DNA from: Desulfonema magnum
GTDB lineage: Bacteria; Desulfobacterota; Desulfobacteria; Desulfobacterales; 4be13
Direction of reading: 5' to 3'
Assembly: GCF_017377395.1 (NCBI RefSeq)
Contig: NZ_CP061800.1
Coordinates: forward strand, 2,170,001-2,234,000
DNA: 64,000 nt
The notes under the pieces were generated by a model. It saw nothing but the letters and a program-made list of their open reading frames with translations. It did no database searches and was not told the DNA's origin. Made by a program: the position numbers and the translations under genes. Below are positions 45,972-54,429 of this stretch, piece by piece. The stretch's first letter is position 1. Each line of letters opens with the position of its first letter.

Positions 45972-47279
45972 CTATGCTTCTTGTGGAAGATTGACTTCCA
46001 ATAAGTCCGGTCCCAAATAAGCCCGCTCATTTTCCCCAAGGATTCCGAGGGAAAGGGCAATCAATGTCCACAGATGAATGACATAATATTTTCCCTCAAA
46101 ATGTTCTCCCAAATCATGGATCTGAGCATGACAGTTATGACAAGGTGTTACCACATAATCCGCGTTCGTAGCTTTAATCTGGTCAAATTTGAGTCTGCCG
46201 TATTGGTGCCGGGCATCAGTATATCCGGATTGAAGAAATCCGCCTCCCCCTCCGCAACAATAATTATTAGAACGATTGGGAAATATTTCCATAAAATTTT
46301 CTTCACCAATACATGCTTTTACCACAAAACGCAGATCTTCCGCAAGGGGGTCGCCAAAGCTTTTTCTCACTTGTTGGCAGGGATCCTGAACTGTAAACTT
46401 GATTTTTAAATCCTTGTTCCAATCCGAGTTGAGCTTTAATTTTCCTTCACGAACCCATTTGGCATAATACTGCACCATAGGGGCAATTTCCAGATCTGTT
46501 TCAATGCCGTGGCGTTTTTGTCCCATCCAGACAGAATAGGTGGAATGACCGCATTCTGTATTTAAATAAACCTTGCATCCTAAATCCATTGCAGATTGCA
46601 GCGTGGTTTGCGTCACCTTTTTCCAATTTTCATCATCTGCAAGAAACATGCAATAATTCTCACCGCCCCATCCGGTACAGCTATAGGTCCAGTCCGCGCC
46701 GACAAGATGAAGAATCTTCCACAAAGGAACCATTTCATCAGGCTCTGTTACCGGCTCACGGGAATTTTGGCTGAGAAAAAAATGGGCCCCTTTTTTATCT
46801 ATCGGAGCTTTGAGGTTTTCCCATCCCGGCTGAGTGGTTTGTACTTCTTCAAGAACATCTTCCACCACAAAGCGAAAATCTTCTTCTGGTGTTCCCATTG
46901 CGCTGCAACTCTGATTTCTCAGTGCCATATCACATGAACCAAGAATGCCCCTGGGTCTTTTTTCTCTTGGCCAAAGTTGTCTGGCTTTATAGACTAAGCC
47001 GGGTATGTTAATATTCATGGGACAGACATATACACAACGTTCACACAGACTGCACATCCAGACCCAGGGATGTTCGGCAATCTCATCATCCAGACCCAGG
47101 GTGGCCATTCGTAAAAATTTTCTCGGGTCCATATTTTCCAGACCCGATGCAGGACATCCTGAGGCGCACGCGCCACAGGTCAGGCAAAGGCTCAGATGCC
47201 CCTGCTCCGGTAATATTTCCTTCACACTATCCATAAACGTACTTTTTCTTTCTTTACTAATTTTGATTTTTTCGGTCAT
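45972..47279 (-). CDS. HdrD/GlpC-type Fe-S oxidoreductase
   Basis: The 435-residue protein has two [4Fe-4S] ferredoxin motifs near its N-terminus ('CLTCGACASGCP', 'CSLCERCVYVCP') and two CCG domains ('DPCQQVRKS', 'NNYCCGGGGGFLQSG', 'VVTPCHNCHAQI'). Such subunits accept electrons from flavoproteins and pass them to a quinone, disulfide or partner protein. ATG 47279 has AGGAGG seven bases upstream; the longer frame to 47396 has none. Together with the nearby EtfA, EtfB and FAD dehydrogenase genes on the same strand it likely forms an Etf-oxidising unit; no membrane partner is adjacent. Confidence 0.85.
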   Translation of the reverse strand: MTEKIKISKERKSTFMDSVKEILPEQGHLSLCLTCGACASGCPASGLENMDPRKFLRMATLGLDDEIAEHPWVWMCSLCERCVYVCPMNINIPGLVYKARQLWPREKRPRGILGSCDMALRNQSCSAMGTPEEDFRFVVEDVLEEVQTTQPGWENLKAPIDKKGAHFFLSQNSREPVTEPDEMVPLWKILHLVGADWTYSCTGWGGENYCMFLADDENWKKVTQTTLQSAMDLGCKVYLNTECGHSTYSVWMGQKRHGIETDLEIAPMVQYYAKWVREGKLKLNSDWNKDLKIKFTVQDPCQQVRKSFGDPLAEDLRFVVKACIGEENFMEIFPNRSNNYCCGGGGGFLQSGYTDARHQYGRLKFDQIKATNADYVVTPCHNCHAQIHDLGEHFEGKYYVIHLWTLIALSLGILGENERAYLGPDLLEVNLPQEA

Positions 47280-47316
47280 AAATTTTCCTCCTGAAAGATT
47301 CAGCTTATAAAATAAA

Positions 47317-47805
47317 TTATTCTCCGCATAGGCCGCTAAAGATGGCTCGAAGATGTTTTTCTTCGACAGGTTTAAAAAAATCTGCCTCTGTCTCATCAGG
47401 TTCTCTTTCAGAGTGTTGCCTTAGATGAAAATTCGCTCTGTTTTTTTTGATTAAAAAGGTCCGGGTCCGAGTTTTTGTAATTTCAGGCTGACAGCCTCGG
47501 TTGTTCTCTATCCAGCGATGACATTCGTCATGGGTTCCGATATACAGTAAAAACAAATGATCATTTTCTTTTACGGTAATGAGGCGATAGCCGTTGCCCA
47601 AATCATATTTTATGCAATTTTTCAGTCTGAACTCCCCGTTTTTGGTTAATATTCCAATGCGAAAACAAGGGACTCCCTGCATGAGTTTATCAATAATTTT
47701 ATCGGCTTTTTTTGCCGCAATCGCACCTTTTTTTCCAGATTTGCGAAGCACATTTAATTGTTTGTCGAATTTCGGATATCGATGAACAAAGTGAATCAAA
47801 TTCAT
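47317..47805 (-). CDS. RelE/ParE-like toxin-type protein with a C-terminal extension
   Basis: Residues 1-105 fit the RelE/ParE fold ('KFDKQLNVL', 'AAKKADKIIDKLMQG', 'IKYDLGNGYRLITVKENDHLFLLYIGTHDECHRWIE'), which in active toxins cleaves mRNA or binds gyrase. About 55 extra basic and acidic residues follow. No antitoxin gene is visible on either side. It lies 37 bp upstream of the HdrD-like gene on the same strand, so it may be co-transcribed with it. Toxicity is unproven. Confidence 0.65.
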   Translation of the reverse strand: MNLIHFVHRYPKFDKQLNVLRKSGKKGAIAAKKADKIIDKLMQGVPCFRIGILTKNGEFRLKNCIKYDLGNGYRLITVKENDHLFLLYIGTHDECHRWIENNRGCQPEITKTRTRTFLIKKNRANFHLRQHSEREPDETEADFFKPVEEKHLRAIFSGLCGE

Positions 47806-48964
47806 TCCCCCCTTTTTTTGAAATCTTCTTAAACCAAATCTCTGCTGAAATGATCTCTTCTGAATACATATCAGATGGAGCTATCCGAGAGTGCTTGTAA
47901 GTATATCATGCTGACAGCCTGCCAGTCATAGCGACTTCAAGGTGTTATCGGTATTTTTTTGATTAAATTTTTAGAAATATCAGGTCTGACTTGGTCCGTC
48001 TGAATCACTTACTTTTATCTGCCCGCTTTTTGTGCCCCCTCCGACAGGCAAAAAACAGCAAAAAGTGATATTTTCAGACGGACCAGGTCTGACTCATATC
48101 TGATACCGCATGGATCAACTGGGTAATATGCCTAAAAAATAAGGCATTTTCAGAAAGAGAAAGATGAAGAGAAAGATGACGCGCTTTTTCAGCCTGCCCC
48201 AGTGCTACCAAACCCGGGTAGAATATTGAAAGCCCACTCATGTGAAACCAAAGCTGAAAAATGCAAACATGAAGATACACCTGATCGGAAATTTAATAAG
48301 AATAATCTTGAATATATCAACGCTTCAGGTTTGTCAATTTGATAATATCTATATTTATGATAACTATCATAGAAAATAGCTATTCATATTGCTGAGAGAT
48401 TTTTTATTCTTACATGGGAAATTGTAAATAAAGCTGATATTAAAGCACTTCGGAAAATATGAGATAATAATATGAGGATAAACTTACTGTTTTTACTGAA
48501 AATTTTTAGGAAGGAGTTTTATGCGAAAGCTGATTTTAAAAATGTGACACAGAAGTATTGTGATACCGAATCCACGGTCAATGTTTTGAAGAGACACGCC
48601 TAGGTCATGGTATTCAGGGTTGTTAGGAAATATGTTATACGGACAGTATGGGAAAAACACGTCCGAGAACCTCGGGCATATCATTCAGCAGAAAGAATAA
48701 AACCCTTGGAAAAGATGTGAAAACTATCAGATGATCGGGAATTTTTCAGGATAATAAGGTTTGTAAAAACGGAGCGGACATGGATTTTTGGTGCTTATCG
48801 GGACTGCGGTCGGAGACAGTTTGATAAAAATCTTTTCGATATACTGATATTCAGCAGATCGAAAAAATTTGTAGTTCCGCGTTCAGAGGGTCTGTCTTAT
48901 GAGTACAGGTATTTGTTTTTACAAAGATCGCCTGAACGCGGAACTACGAACATGACCTGAAATT
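47806..48964. repeat. Gene-free region with a short element and a terminal inverted repeat
   Basis: It contains the 95-bp element at 47992-48086, AT-rich sequence without credible frames, and, next to the etfA end, arms GTAGTTCCGCGTTCAG (about 48870) and CTGAACGCGGAACTAC (about 48930). The rest shows nothing I can name. Confidence 0.6.
47992..48086. mobile_element. Short inverted-repeat element with 9-bp target duplication
   Basis: The 95-bp element has 13-bp ends TGGTCCGTCTGAA / TTCAGACGGACCA and is flanked by a perfect 9-bp repeat GGTCTGACT (47983-47991, 48087-48095). A partial relative of its right end (GCAAAAAGTGATATTT) stands at about 25451. Confidence 0.82.
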
Positions 48965-50008
48965 TCAGTCTGTTTTAAGCTGCTGATATTGGCTGATTTG
49001 TTTGGTTTTATGTTTTTCCATTTCTCGCCCAGCATTGCCCCCGGAATGCTTACGGGCTTTTAAGACCTCTGTCAGACAGGGAATGATTTCAAACAAATCT
49101 CCTTTGATGCCGTAATCTGCTTTTGAGAAAATAGGGGCATGGGAATCTTTATTGATCGCCACCACGGTTTTGGAGCCTGCAATACCCGCAATATGCTGAC
49201 TCGAACCGGAGATTCCGCAGGCAATATACAAATCAGGAGACACAGTAATTCCTGTCTGACCGATCTGGTCACTGACAGGACGCCAGCCCGCATCTATGGC
49301 TGACCGAGATGCTCCCACCGCACCGTTCAGGGTTTCTGCAAGCTGCTCCAGAACGGAAAAATCAGATCCGCCGACTCCCCTGCCGCCTGAAACCACGGCC
49401 CTTGCCTGACTCAGCGGAATTTTTTCAGTATTATTTTCTTGTCTGACAATTCTGAATTTTGTTTCAGGCACGGATATGTTCAGCTTCACAATTCGCCCTG
49501 CCCGTTTGGATTTGACAATGCTGAGAGATGAGGTTTGCATGGCGGCAATGACCGGTTTTCCATATAATTCGATTTTAGCTGAAATTTTACTGCCATACAT
49601 GAATTTGGAGATTTCAAATCCCTTATCTGTCTTGCGAACAGCCATACATTCGGTTGCAACGGCTGCCCGGACCCGGGCCGCGAGTGTCGCTGAAAGTTCT
49701 TTACCTGCAAAACTGCTGTTCAGTAAGACAAGCAGGGGATTTTCCTGTGTAATAATGGCTGAAAGGGTATGGGTATAAACATCTGACACATACTGGTTCA
49801 GCTTCTCATCTTCCACAAGAATAATTTTGTCAGCACCATATTCTGCCAGTTCATTCAATGCTTTGGGTGTTATGCTTCCTAAAACGGCCACAGACAGACT
49901 GCATTTTATCTGTTCCGACAGCATATGTCCTGTGCTGAGAAGTTGGTATGTTGCGGTACTGAATTTATTGTTATCATGTTCCGCGATGACAAGCAGATTT
50001 TCTGACAT
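48965..50008 (-). CDS. etfA: Electron transfer flavoprotein alpha subunit
   Basis: The 347-residue protein has the N-terminal Etf domain ('LLVIAEHDNNKF') and the FAD-binding C-domain: 'ARAVVSGGRGVGGSDF', 'GASRSAIDAGW', 'QIGQTGITVSPDLYIACGISGSSQHIAGI', 'VVAINKD..APIF'. EtfAB moves electrons from a dehydrogenase to an Etf-oxidising protein. A GGAG ribosome site precedes ATG 50008. The usual tight etfB-etfA junction is replaced by about 750 bp of repeats. The last 25 residues are a polar tail. Confidence 0.93.
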   Translation of the reverse strand: MSENLLVIAEHDNNKFSTATYQLLSTGHMLSEQIKCSLSVAVLGSITPKALNELAEYGADKIILVEDEKLNQYVSDVYTHTLSAIITQENPLLVLLNSSFAGKELSATLAARVRAAVATECMAVRKTDKGFEISKFMYGSKISAKIELYGKPVIAAMQTSSLSIVKSKRAGRIVKLNISVPETKFRIVRQENNTEKIPLSQARAVVSGGRGVGGSDFSVLEQLAETLNGAVGASRSAIDAGWRPVSDQIGQTGITVSPDLYIACGISGSSQHIAGIAGSKTVVAINKDSHAPIFSKADYGIKGDLFEIIPCLTEVLKARKHSGGNAGREMEKHKTKQISQYQQLKTD

Positions 50009-50084
50009 TAGATTTTCTCCGCAAATTCTCTTAGAGCGTGTTTGAAAAGTAAAGAATATGAGTAATCATAAGTGGCTGTTGTTT

Positions 50085-50590
50085 GCCACGAAGCCACAAA
50101 GGCGCGAAGGTTCACGACGTTTATTTGTGTCACTTTGTGGCTGATTTTTTTGCCACGAAGACACAAAAGCACGAAGGTTCACGAAGTCTCTTTGTGTCAC
50201 TTTGTGGCTGATTTTTTTGCCACGAAGACACAAAGGCACAAAGGTTCACGAAGTCTCTTTGTGTCACTTTGTTGCTGATTTTTTTGCCACGAAGACACAA
50301 AGGTGCGAAGGTTCACGAAGTTTCTTTGTGTCTCTTTGTGGCTGATTTTTTTGCCACGAAGACACAAAGGCACAAAGGTTCACGAAGTTTCTTTGTGTCA
50401 CTTTGTGTCTTCGTGCCTTTGTGGCTGATTTTTTTTTGCCACAAAGGCACGAAGGTTCACGAAGTTTCTTTGTGTCACTTTGTGTCTTCGTGCCTTTGTG
50501 GCTGATTTTTTTTGCCACGAAGACACGAAGAAGCGAAGGTTCACGAAGTTTCTTTGTGTCACTTTGTGTCTTTGAGCCTTTGTGGCTGAT
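50085..50590. repeat. Seven-unit hairpin repeat between etfB and etfA
   Basis: About seven units of 65-80 bp share GCCACGAAGACACAAAGG, AAGGTTCACGAAG, CTTTGTGTCACTTTGTGGC and a T-run. The start and end of each unit are complementary, so each can form its own hairpin. Frames through it on either strand are repeat peptides. It is not a CRISPR: there are no unique spacers. Confidence 0.9.
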
Positions 50591-50615
50591 AGGCTCTTAG
50601 GAAAATTTTTGTTCG

Positions 50616-50756
50616 TAGGTTCTGTCTGGGAACACATTCTCAGAGGCTTTTGCTTTGTGTGTCATTGTCCGACCGACGGATCATGTGAAGATGTCACGCA
50701 AGGCAGGCCCCCGGGAATGCGTTCCCGGACAGAACCTGGGAACAGGGGCTTTATTC
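50616..50756. repeat. Family C palindrome at the etfB stop
   Basis: Arms GTTCTGTCTGGGAACACATT and GTTCCCGGACAGAAC/CTGGGAAC pair across about 100 bp. It ends directly at the etfB stop codon. Confidence 0.7.
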
Positions 50757-51545
50757 TCAGATGACACCGGCTTCCTGCTGTAAAAGTTCCGCAAGCCGAC
50801 GGGCTTTTTCCTCGGGGGAACTGCCGTCTGCCATTTTTAACGATCTTTTATTATCGCGCGGATTAAATGCCACAATTTTTGATAATGAGCAGGCAGACAT
50901 GTCTTTATCCATACCGATGTCCGAGAGGCTGAGGATTGTGATTGTTTTGTTTTCCGCACGCTTTATACCCGGGACAGTTGTGTAGCGCGGGGAGTTCAGT
51001 CCGCTGGCAGCGGTGATCACCACCGGCAGCGGTGCTTCCACAATCATTCTTCCGTTTTCGGTTCTTTTATGACAACGGATAATATCTCCCCGGATTTCCT
51101 GTTTTACAACCATTGACAGGCAGGGAACAGAAAGCATTTCAGCAAGTGCCGGTCCCGCAAGAAAGCTGTTTCCGTCAACGGATCTGCTTCCGGCAAGGAT
51201 AATGCTGAAAGGCATTTTTTTCAAAAACAGTGAAAAGACCTGAGCCACAAACACACTGTCGCGATAATCTCCGCTGAGATCATCAAGAATCAGCACCCCC
51301 TTATCTGCTCCCATTGCCAATGCTTGTCGGACAGTATCAACTGCAAATTCTTTCCCAAAAGACACGACAGTCACATTCCCGCCATGGGCCTCTCTGATTC
51401 GCAATGCCTCTTCCACAGCGATTTCATCATGGGGGTTTATAATCCATGTGCCGGTGTCTTCCGAACAGTTCCCAAAATTGGCTTCAATACGATTTGCCGC
51501 TGTTTCCGTTGCCAGAACCTGTTTGACTAATACAATAATCTCCAA
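50757..51545 (-). CDS. etfB: Electron transfer flavoprotein beta subunit
   Basis: The 262-residue protein has the EtfB pattern: 'IIVLVKQVLAT', 'INPHDEIAVEEALRIREAHGG', 'VVSFGKE', 'ALAMGADKGVLI', 'ILAGSRSVDGNSFLAGPALAEML', 'PLPVVITAASGLNSPRY'. It binds AMP and pairs with EtfA. TTG 51545 is preferred because GGAGG stands seven bases upstream; the longer frame begins outside the domain. It lies downstream of the FAD dehydrogenase gene on the same strand. Confidence 0.93.
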   Translation of the reverse strand: MEIIVLVKQVLATETAANRIEANFGNCSEDTGTWIINPHDEIAVEEALRIREAHGGNVTVVSFGKEFAVDTVRQALAMGADKGVLILDDLSGDYRDSVFVAQVFSLFLKKMPFSIILAGSRSVDGNSFLAGPALAEMLSVPCLSMVVKQEIRGDIIRCHKRTENGRMIVEAPLPVVITAASGLNSPRYTTVPGIKRAENKTITILSLSDIGMDKDMSACSLSKIVAFNPRDNKRSLKMADGSSPEEKARRLAELLQQEAGVI

Positions 51546-51593
51546 TATCTCACCTCCCTGAAAACCGTCTTTTAACGGGCATATCCACGACAT

Positions 51594-51953
51594 CGGGGAA
51601 ACCCCCGCTGAGGGGGCAGGGGAGCTTTTTCAGGTAGTGTTCTAAAAATGGAGCTAAACTTTATAACTCTCTGAATCAATTCTGTAAATATTGGGACAAG
51701 TCCAGTTTTAGAACACCACCCTTTTTCAGAAGTCCCATCACTGATCACTCAGAAAAAGTCTTCCCCCGCGCCCTCCTCAGGTCAATGGTGTTGACTTAAG
51801 AAGTTCCGGGCGGATCCGGAGTGCAAAAATTTTATTTTTGCAATTGCGAAAAAGCATTTTTCGCACTCCGGAGAAATTCACCTGCGCTTAAGCAACAGTA
51901 TTGCCCCCTCAGGGAGAATTTTTGTTATCCCCGCTTTGCAACATGCTCTTTTT
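51594..51953. repeat. Intergenic: short element and hairpin between the dehydrogenase and etfB
   Basis: It contains the 88-bp element at 51633-51720 and a long hairpin with arms TCCGGAGTGCAAAAA / TTTTTCGCACTCCGG at about 51817-51873. GGGGGCAGGGGAG and CCCCCTCAGGG words flank it. No gene is supported. Confidence 0.7.
51633..51720. mobile_element. Short inverted-repeat element with 8-bp target duplication (upstream of etfB)
   Basis: The 88-bp element has 20-bp ends GGTAGTGTTCTAAAAATGGA / TCCAGTTTTAGAACACCACC (two mismatches) and a perfect 8-bp flanking repeat CTTTTTCA (51625-51632, 51721-51728). Confidence 0.85.
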
Positions 51954-53291
51954 TTAACTCCAGGGAAACGGACTATGTGAAACCGGATGAAGTTCTCCGG
52001 TTTTGTACCGATCAAATCTGAACGGTTCCAAAAGGGATTGTTTTTTGCCCAGAACCTCTTTTGCCACAAGCTTGCCCACACCGATCATTTTATAACCATG
52101 ATTTGAATCCGCAATCAGATAGCAGTTATCCAAAAAAGTATCAAAAACAGGGAAATTGTCAGGTGTGAAAGCCCCGAGCCCGCCGGAGGGTTCTTTTTTA
52201 AAATATCTGAACTGATCCTCATAGCGTTTCTGACAATGTGCCAGCGCCGAGGTCCACATATGGGCAAACTCAGGTCCCACAACATAATAAGGAGAATCAA
52301 TGCCATACGGATCAACTGCCACATTTTCTTCATCAACAATATAAGGCGCGGCACCGCCCTGAATACCGACAAAATGAAAATCCGGTTTGTAATAAAGCCC
52401 CCACATTTTATCTGTGATCAGCGAACCATCCTCACTGGAAAACAGGGGCGCGTCCGTATCCACATGTATCACCGGCGGTTTGTTGCCATTGTTATCCATA
52501 CCAAAGGACGGGTCCACCCCGAGGGTTCCTTCCTGAAGACAGTAATATGTCCACATTTTGACATCTTTATGAATCTTCCCCTCTCTGTCCTTGACATCAA
52601 TTTTTTCCGGCAGATCCAACATATCCCAGAAAGATTTGGCCCAGGGACCGGGGCAGACAATCACATATTTACATTCAATATTCCCTTTATTGGTCTCCAC
52701 AGCGGTGACAGCATTGTTCCCGGTTTTCAATCCGGTCACTTCCACGCCGCTGAAAATTCGGACGCCTTCTTTTTCCGCCTTTTCTGCCAACCGATACAGT
52801 GATTTGGTGTTATTGGCAAAACCGCCTTTTTTCTCATGTAGGACAGAAGTGATATTTTTTGCCTGCCAGTCATGAAATATGTTCTCCTTCATATACTTCA
52901 TACATTCTTTTTCACCTTCGATGAAAACAGATGTATAGCCAATATCGTGCTGCCTTTTATAAATGGCATGCGCATCCGCATGCATTGGCTCGGGCGATAT
53001 CTGCATATACCCCACGGGCCAAAATCCGTACTTCTCCGCATCTTCTTCCCAAATGGCCACACTGTGCGCCATTAATTCCTGCATGGCAGGCTGAAAATAG
53101 TTGTTACGAATAACGCCGCAGGCAATGCCCGAAGCACCGGCACCAATACCGGACTTGTCAACAACGATGATATCCTTTCCTGATGAAGATGACGTGGTGT
53201 TTTTCAGTTCCAGGGCCAAATGCCAGGCTGTGCTTAATCCGTGAATTCCCGTGCCAATAATTACATAATCACAATGTGTCGGAAATGACAT
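51954..53291 (-). CDS. FAD-dependent amine/amino-acid dehydrogenase (DAO family)
   Basis: The 445-residue protein has the N-terminal dinucleotide motif 'YVIIGTGIHGLSTAWHLALE', a 'DKSGIGAGASGIACGVIRNNY' flavin-contact segment like sarcosine/dimethylglycine dehydrogenases, 'YVIVCPGPWAKSFW' and a C-terminal 'LIADSNHGYKMIGVGKLVAKEVLG'. It would oxidise an N-methylated or other amine and hand electrons to EtfAB, encoded just downstream. The substrate cannot be read from sequence. ATG 53291 has AAGGAAA upstream. Confidence 0.82.
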   Translation of the reverse strand: MSFPTHCDYVIIGTGIHGLSTAWHLALELKNTTSSSSGKDIIVVDKSGIGAGASGIACGVIRNNYFQPAMQELMAHSVAIWEEDAEKYGFWPVGYMQISPEPMHADAHAIYKRQHDIGYTSVFIEGEKECMKYMKENIFHDWQAKNITSVLHEKKGGFANNTKSLYRLAEKAEKEGVRIFSGVEVTGLKTGNNAVTAVETNKGNIECKYVIVCPGPWAKSFWDMLDLPEKIDVKDREGKIHKDVKMWTYYCLQEGTLGVDPSFGMDNNGNKPPVIHVDTDAPLFSSEDGSLITDKMWGLYYKPDFHFVGIQGGAAPYIVDEENVAVDPYGIDSPYYVVGPEFAHMWTSALAHCQKRYEDQFRYFKKEPSGGLGAFTPDNFPVFDTFLDNCYLIADSNHGYKMIGVGKLVAKEVLGKKQSLLEPFRFDRYKTGELHPVSHSPFPWS

Positions 53292-53487
53292 ATAAAAAAA
53301 TTTCCTTTCTCTTTAAGTTCAAATATGGTTGCCGCGGGCATGGAAAGAAATAATAAACAGCCTGTTCAGCCGTATTTATTAAAAAACTTGCATATAAATA
53401 TGAAGTGCCTTCCGTGCCTGCAACAACGGCAATAGTCCAAAAACCTGCGGAATTTTCAAAACCCCGCAGGTCTGAGTCTCAGATGCT
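53292..53487. other. Intergenic region with a short hairpin
   Basis: Presumed promoter region of the DAO gene; no clear promoter was recognised. A CCTGCGGAATTTTC...CCCGCAGG hairpin lies at about 53440-53472, near the end of the TonB-receptor pseudogene. Confidence 0.4.
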
Positions 53488-54270
53488 TCACAAATTAAAA
53501 TCCCATTCTGCTCCTATAATGGCATAAAGGCCCGGCTGCTCATATCCTGAGCCTTCTTCGGTTTTATCATCAAATAGGTTTTCGATTCTGCTGTAAAGAC
53601 TGAGACCTTCCCGGATGCTGAATCTCCCTGCCAGATCCGAATATATTCTTCCATTTCAATATCCCCTTTCCAGCGCAATCCGGGGCCGGAATAATAGGGA
53701 TGAATATTAAAGGAAAATCTGTCATGGGTATAGGAAATATCCAGATTGGCTTTGTTGCGGGCAATCTGAGGGGTTCGGAATTGTTCACTGTTTTTTTTGC
53801 TCCGGGATTCGCAATAGGTATAAGTTCCGCTTAAAATGAGGGTGTCTGTGATATGCCAGCCAAATGCAAACTCCGCTCCCTCAGTTTCTGCTTCATCCCG
53901 GTTTGTATAAGCTCCGGTTCCTTCCACTCCGGGCTGGCGGGGATATTCCCAGTCATAGACAATCACATTGTCCAGTTCAGAATATCAGTATGCTATATCA
54001 AAATCGAGTCTCTTGTCAAGCAGTTCCTGACGGATGCCGCGTTTCGCTGTCCGGCCTTCTTCCGGGTCCACATCAGGATTTCCGTATTTGGGATCAGACA
54101 AATTAAAAAATGTCGGCGTTCCGAAGCTGGTTTCGTAGTTGACAAAAAAGGCGTGCCTCCGGCTTGAAACGTATAAGTCGTGCCTGCCTTGCCAGTGGTT
54201 TCCTGCCCGTAAGCATCTTATCGGCAGCCCCCTGGAAAATACAAAGGCATCGTTAAACAGCAGATAGTCA
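53488..54270 (-). pseudogene. TonB-dependent receptor fragment, decayed
   Basis: Three defects are visible. An in-frame TGA at 53985-53987 interrupts 'FDIAY*YSELDNVIVYDWEYP', which otherwise reads as barrel strands. A 2-base insertion in TATATT near 53652 shifts the end; the other frame continues 'GLSLYSRIENLFDDKTEEG' to 'LYAIIGAEWDFNL', a typical TonB-receptor C-terminus. The 5' part is cut by the element at 54271-54402 and resumes only briefly beyond it (HKGYIND before 54440). The plug domain is missing. The intact protein would have imported a chelate or cofactor across the outer membrane. Confidence 0.85.
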
Positions 54271-54402
54271 GGGCGCATTCCCATTTTCCCGGTATATTAT
54301 GCAACCGACTGATTTAACTGATCTGCCCTTAAAACGATTATAAAACTGAATCGTTATAAATCAGATAGTTACAGGGCTGACCGGGAAAATGGGAATGCGC
54401 CC
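54271..54402. mobile_element. Short inverted-repeat element with 8-bp target duplication, inside the TonB-receptor remnant
   Basis: The 132-bp element has ends GGGCGCATTCCCATTTTCCC and its complement, flanked by a perfect 8-bp repeat GATAGTCA (54263-54270, 54403-54410). Removing the element and one repeat restores 'YINDYLLFNDAF' in the receptor frame. Confidence 0.87.
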
Positions 54403-54429
54403 GATAGTCATTGATATAACCCTTATGAA

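Noticed and set aside
50085..50590. Regular repeats that might look like a CRISPR array
   Set aside because: The units run into one another with no unique spacers, each unit is self-complementary, and no cas gene is near.
53985..53987. TGA in the TonB-receptor frame as a selenocysteine codon
   Set aside because: There is no reason for Sec in a barrel strand, and the same gene has a frameshift and a missing 5' end, so it is simply decayed.
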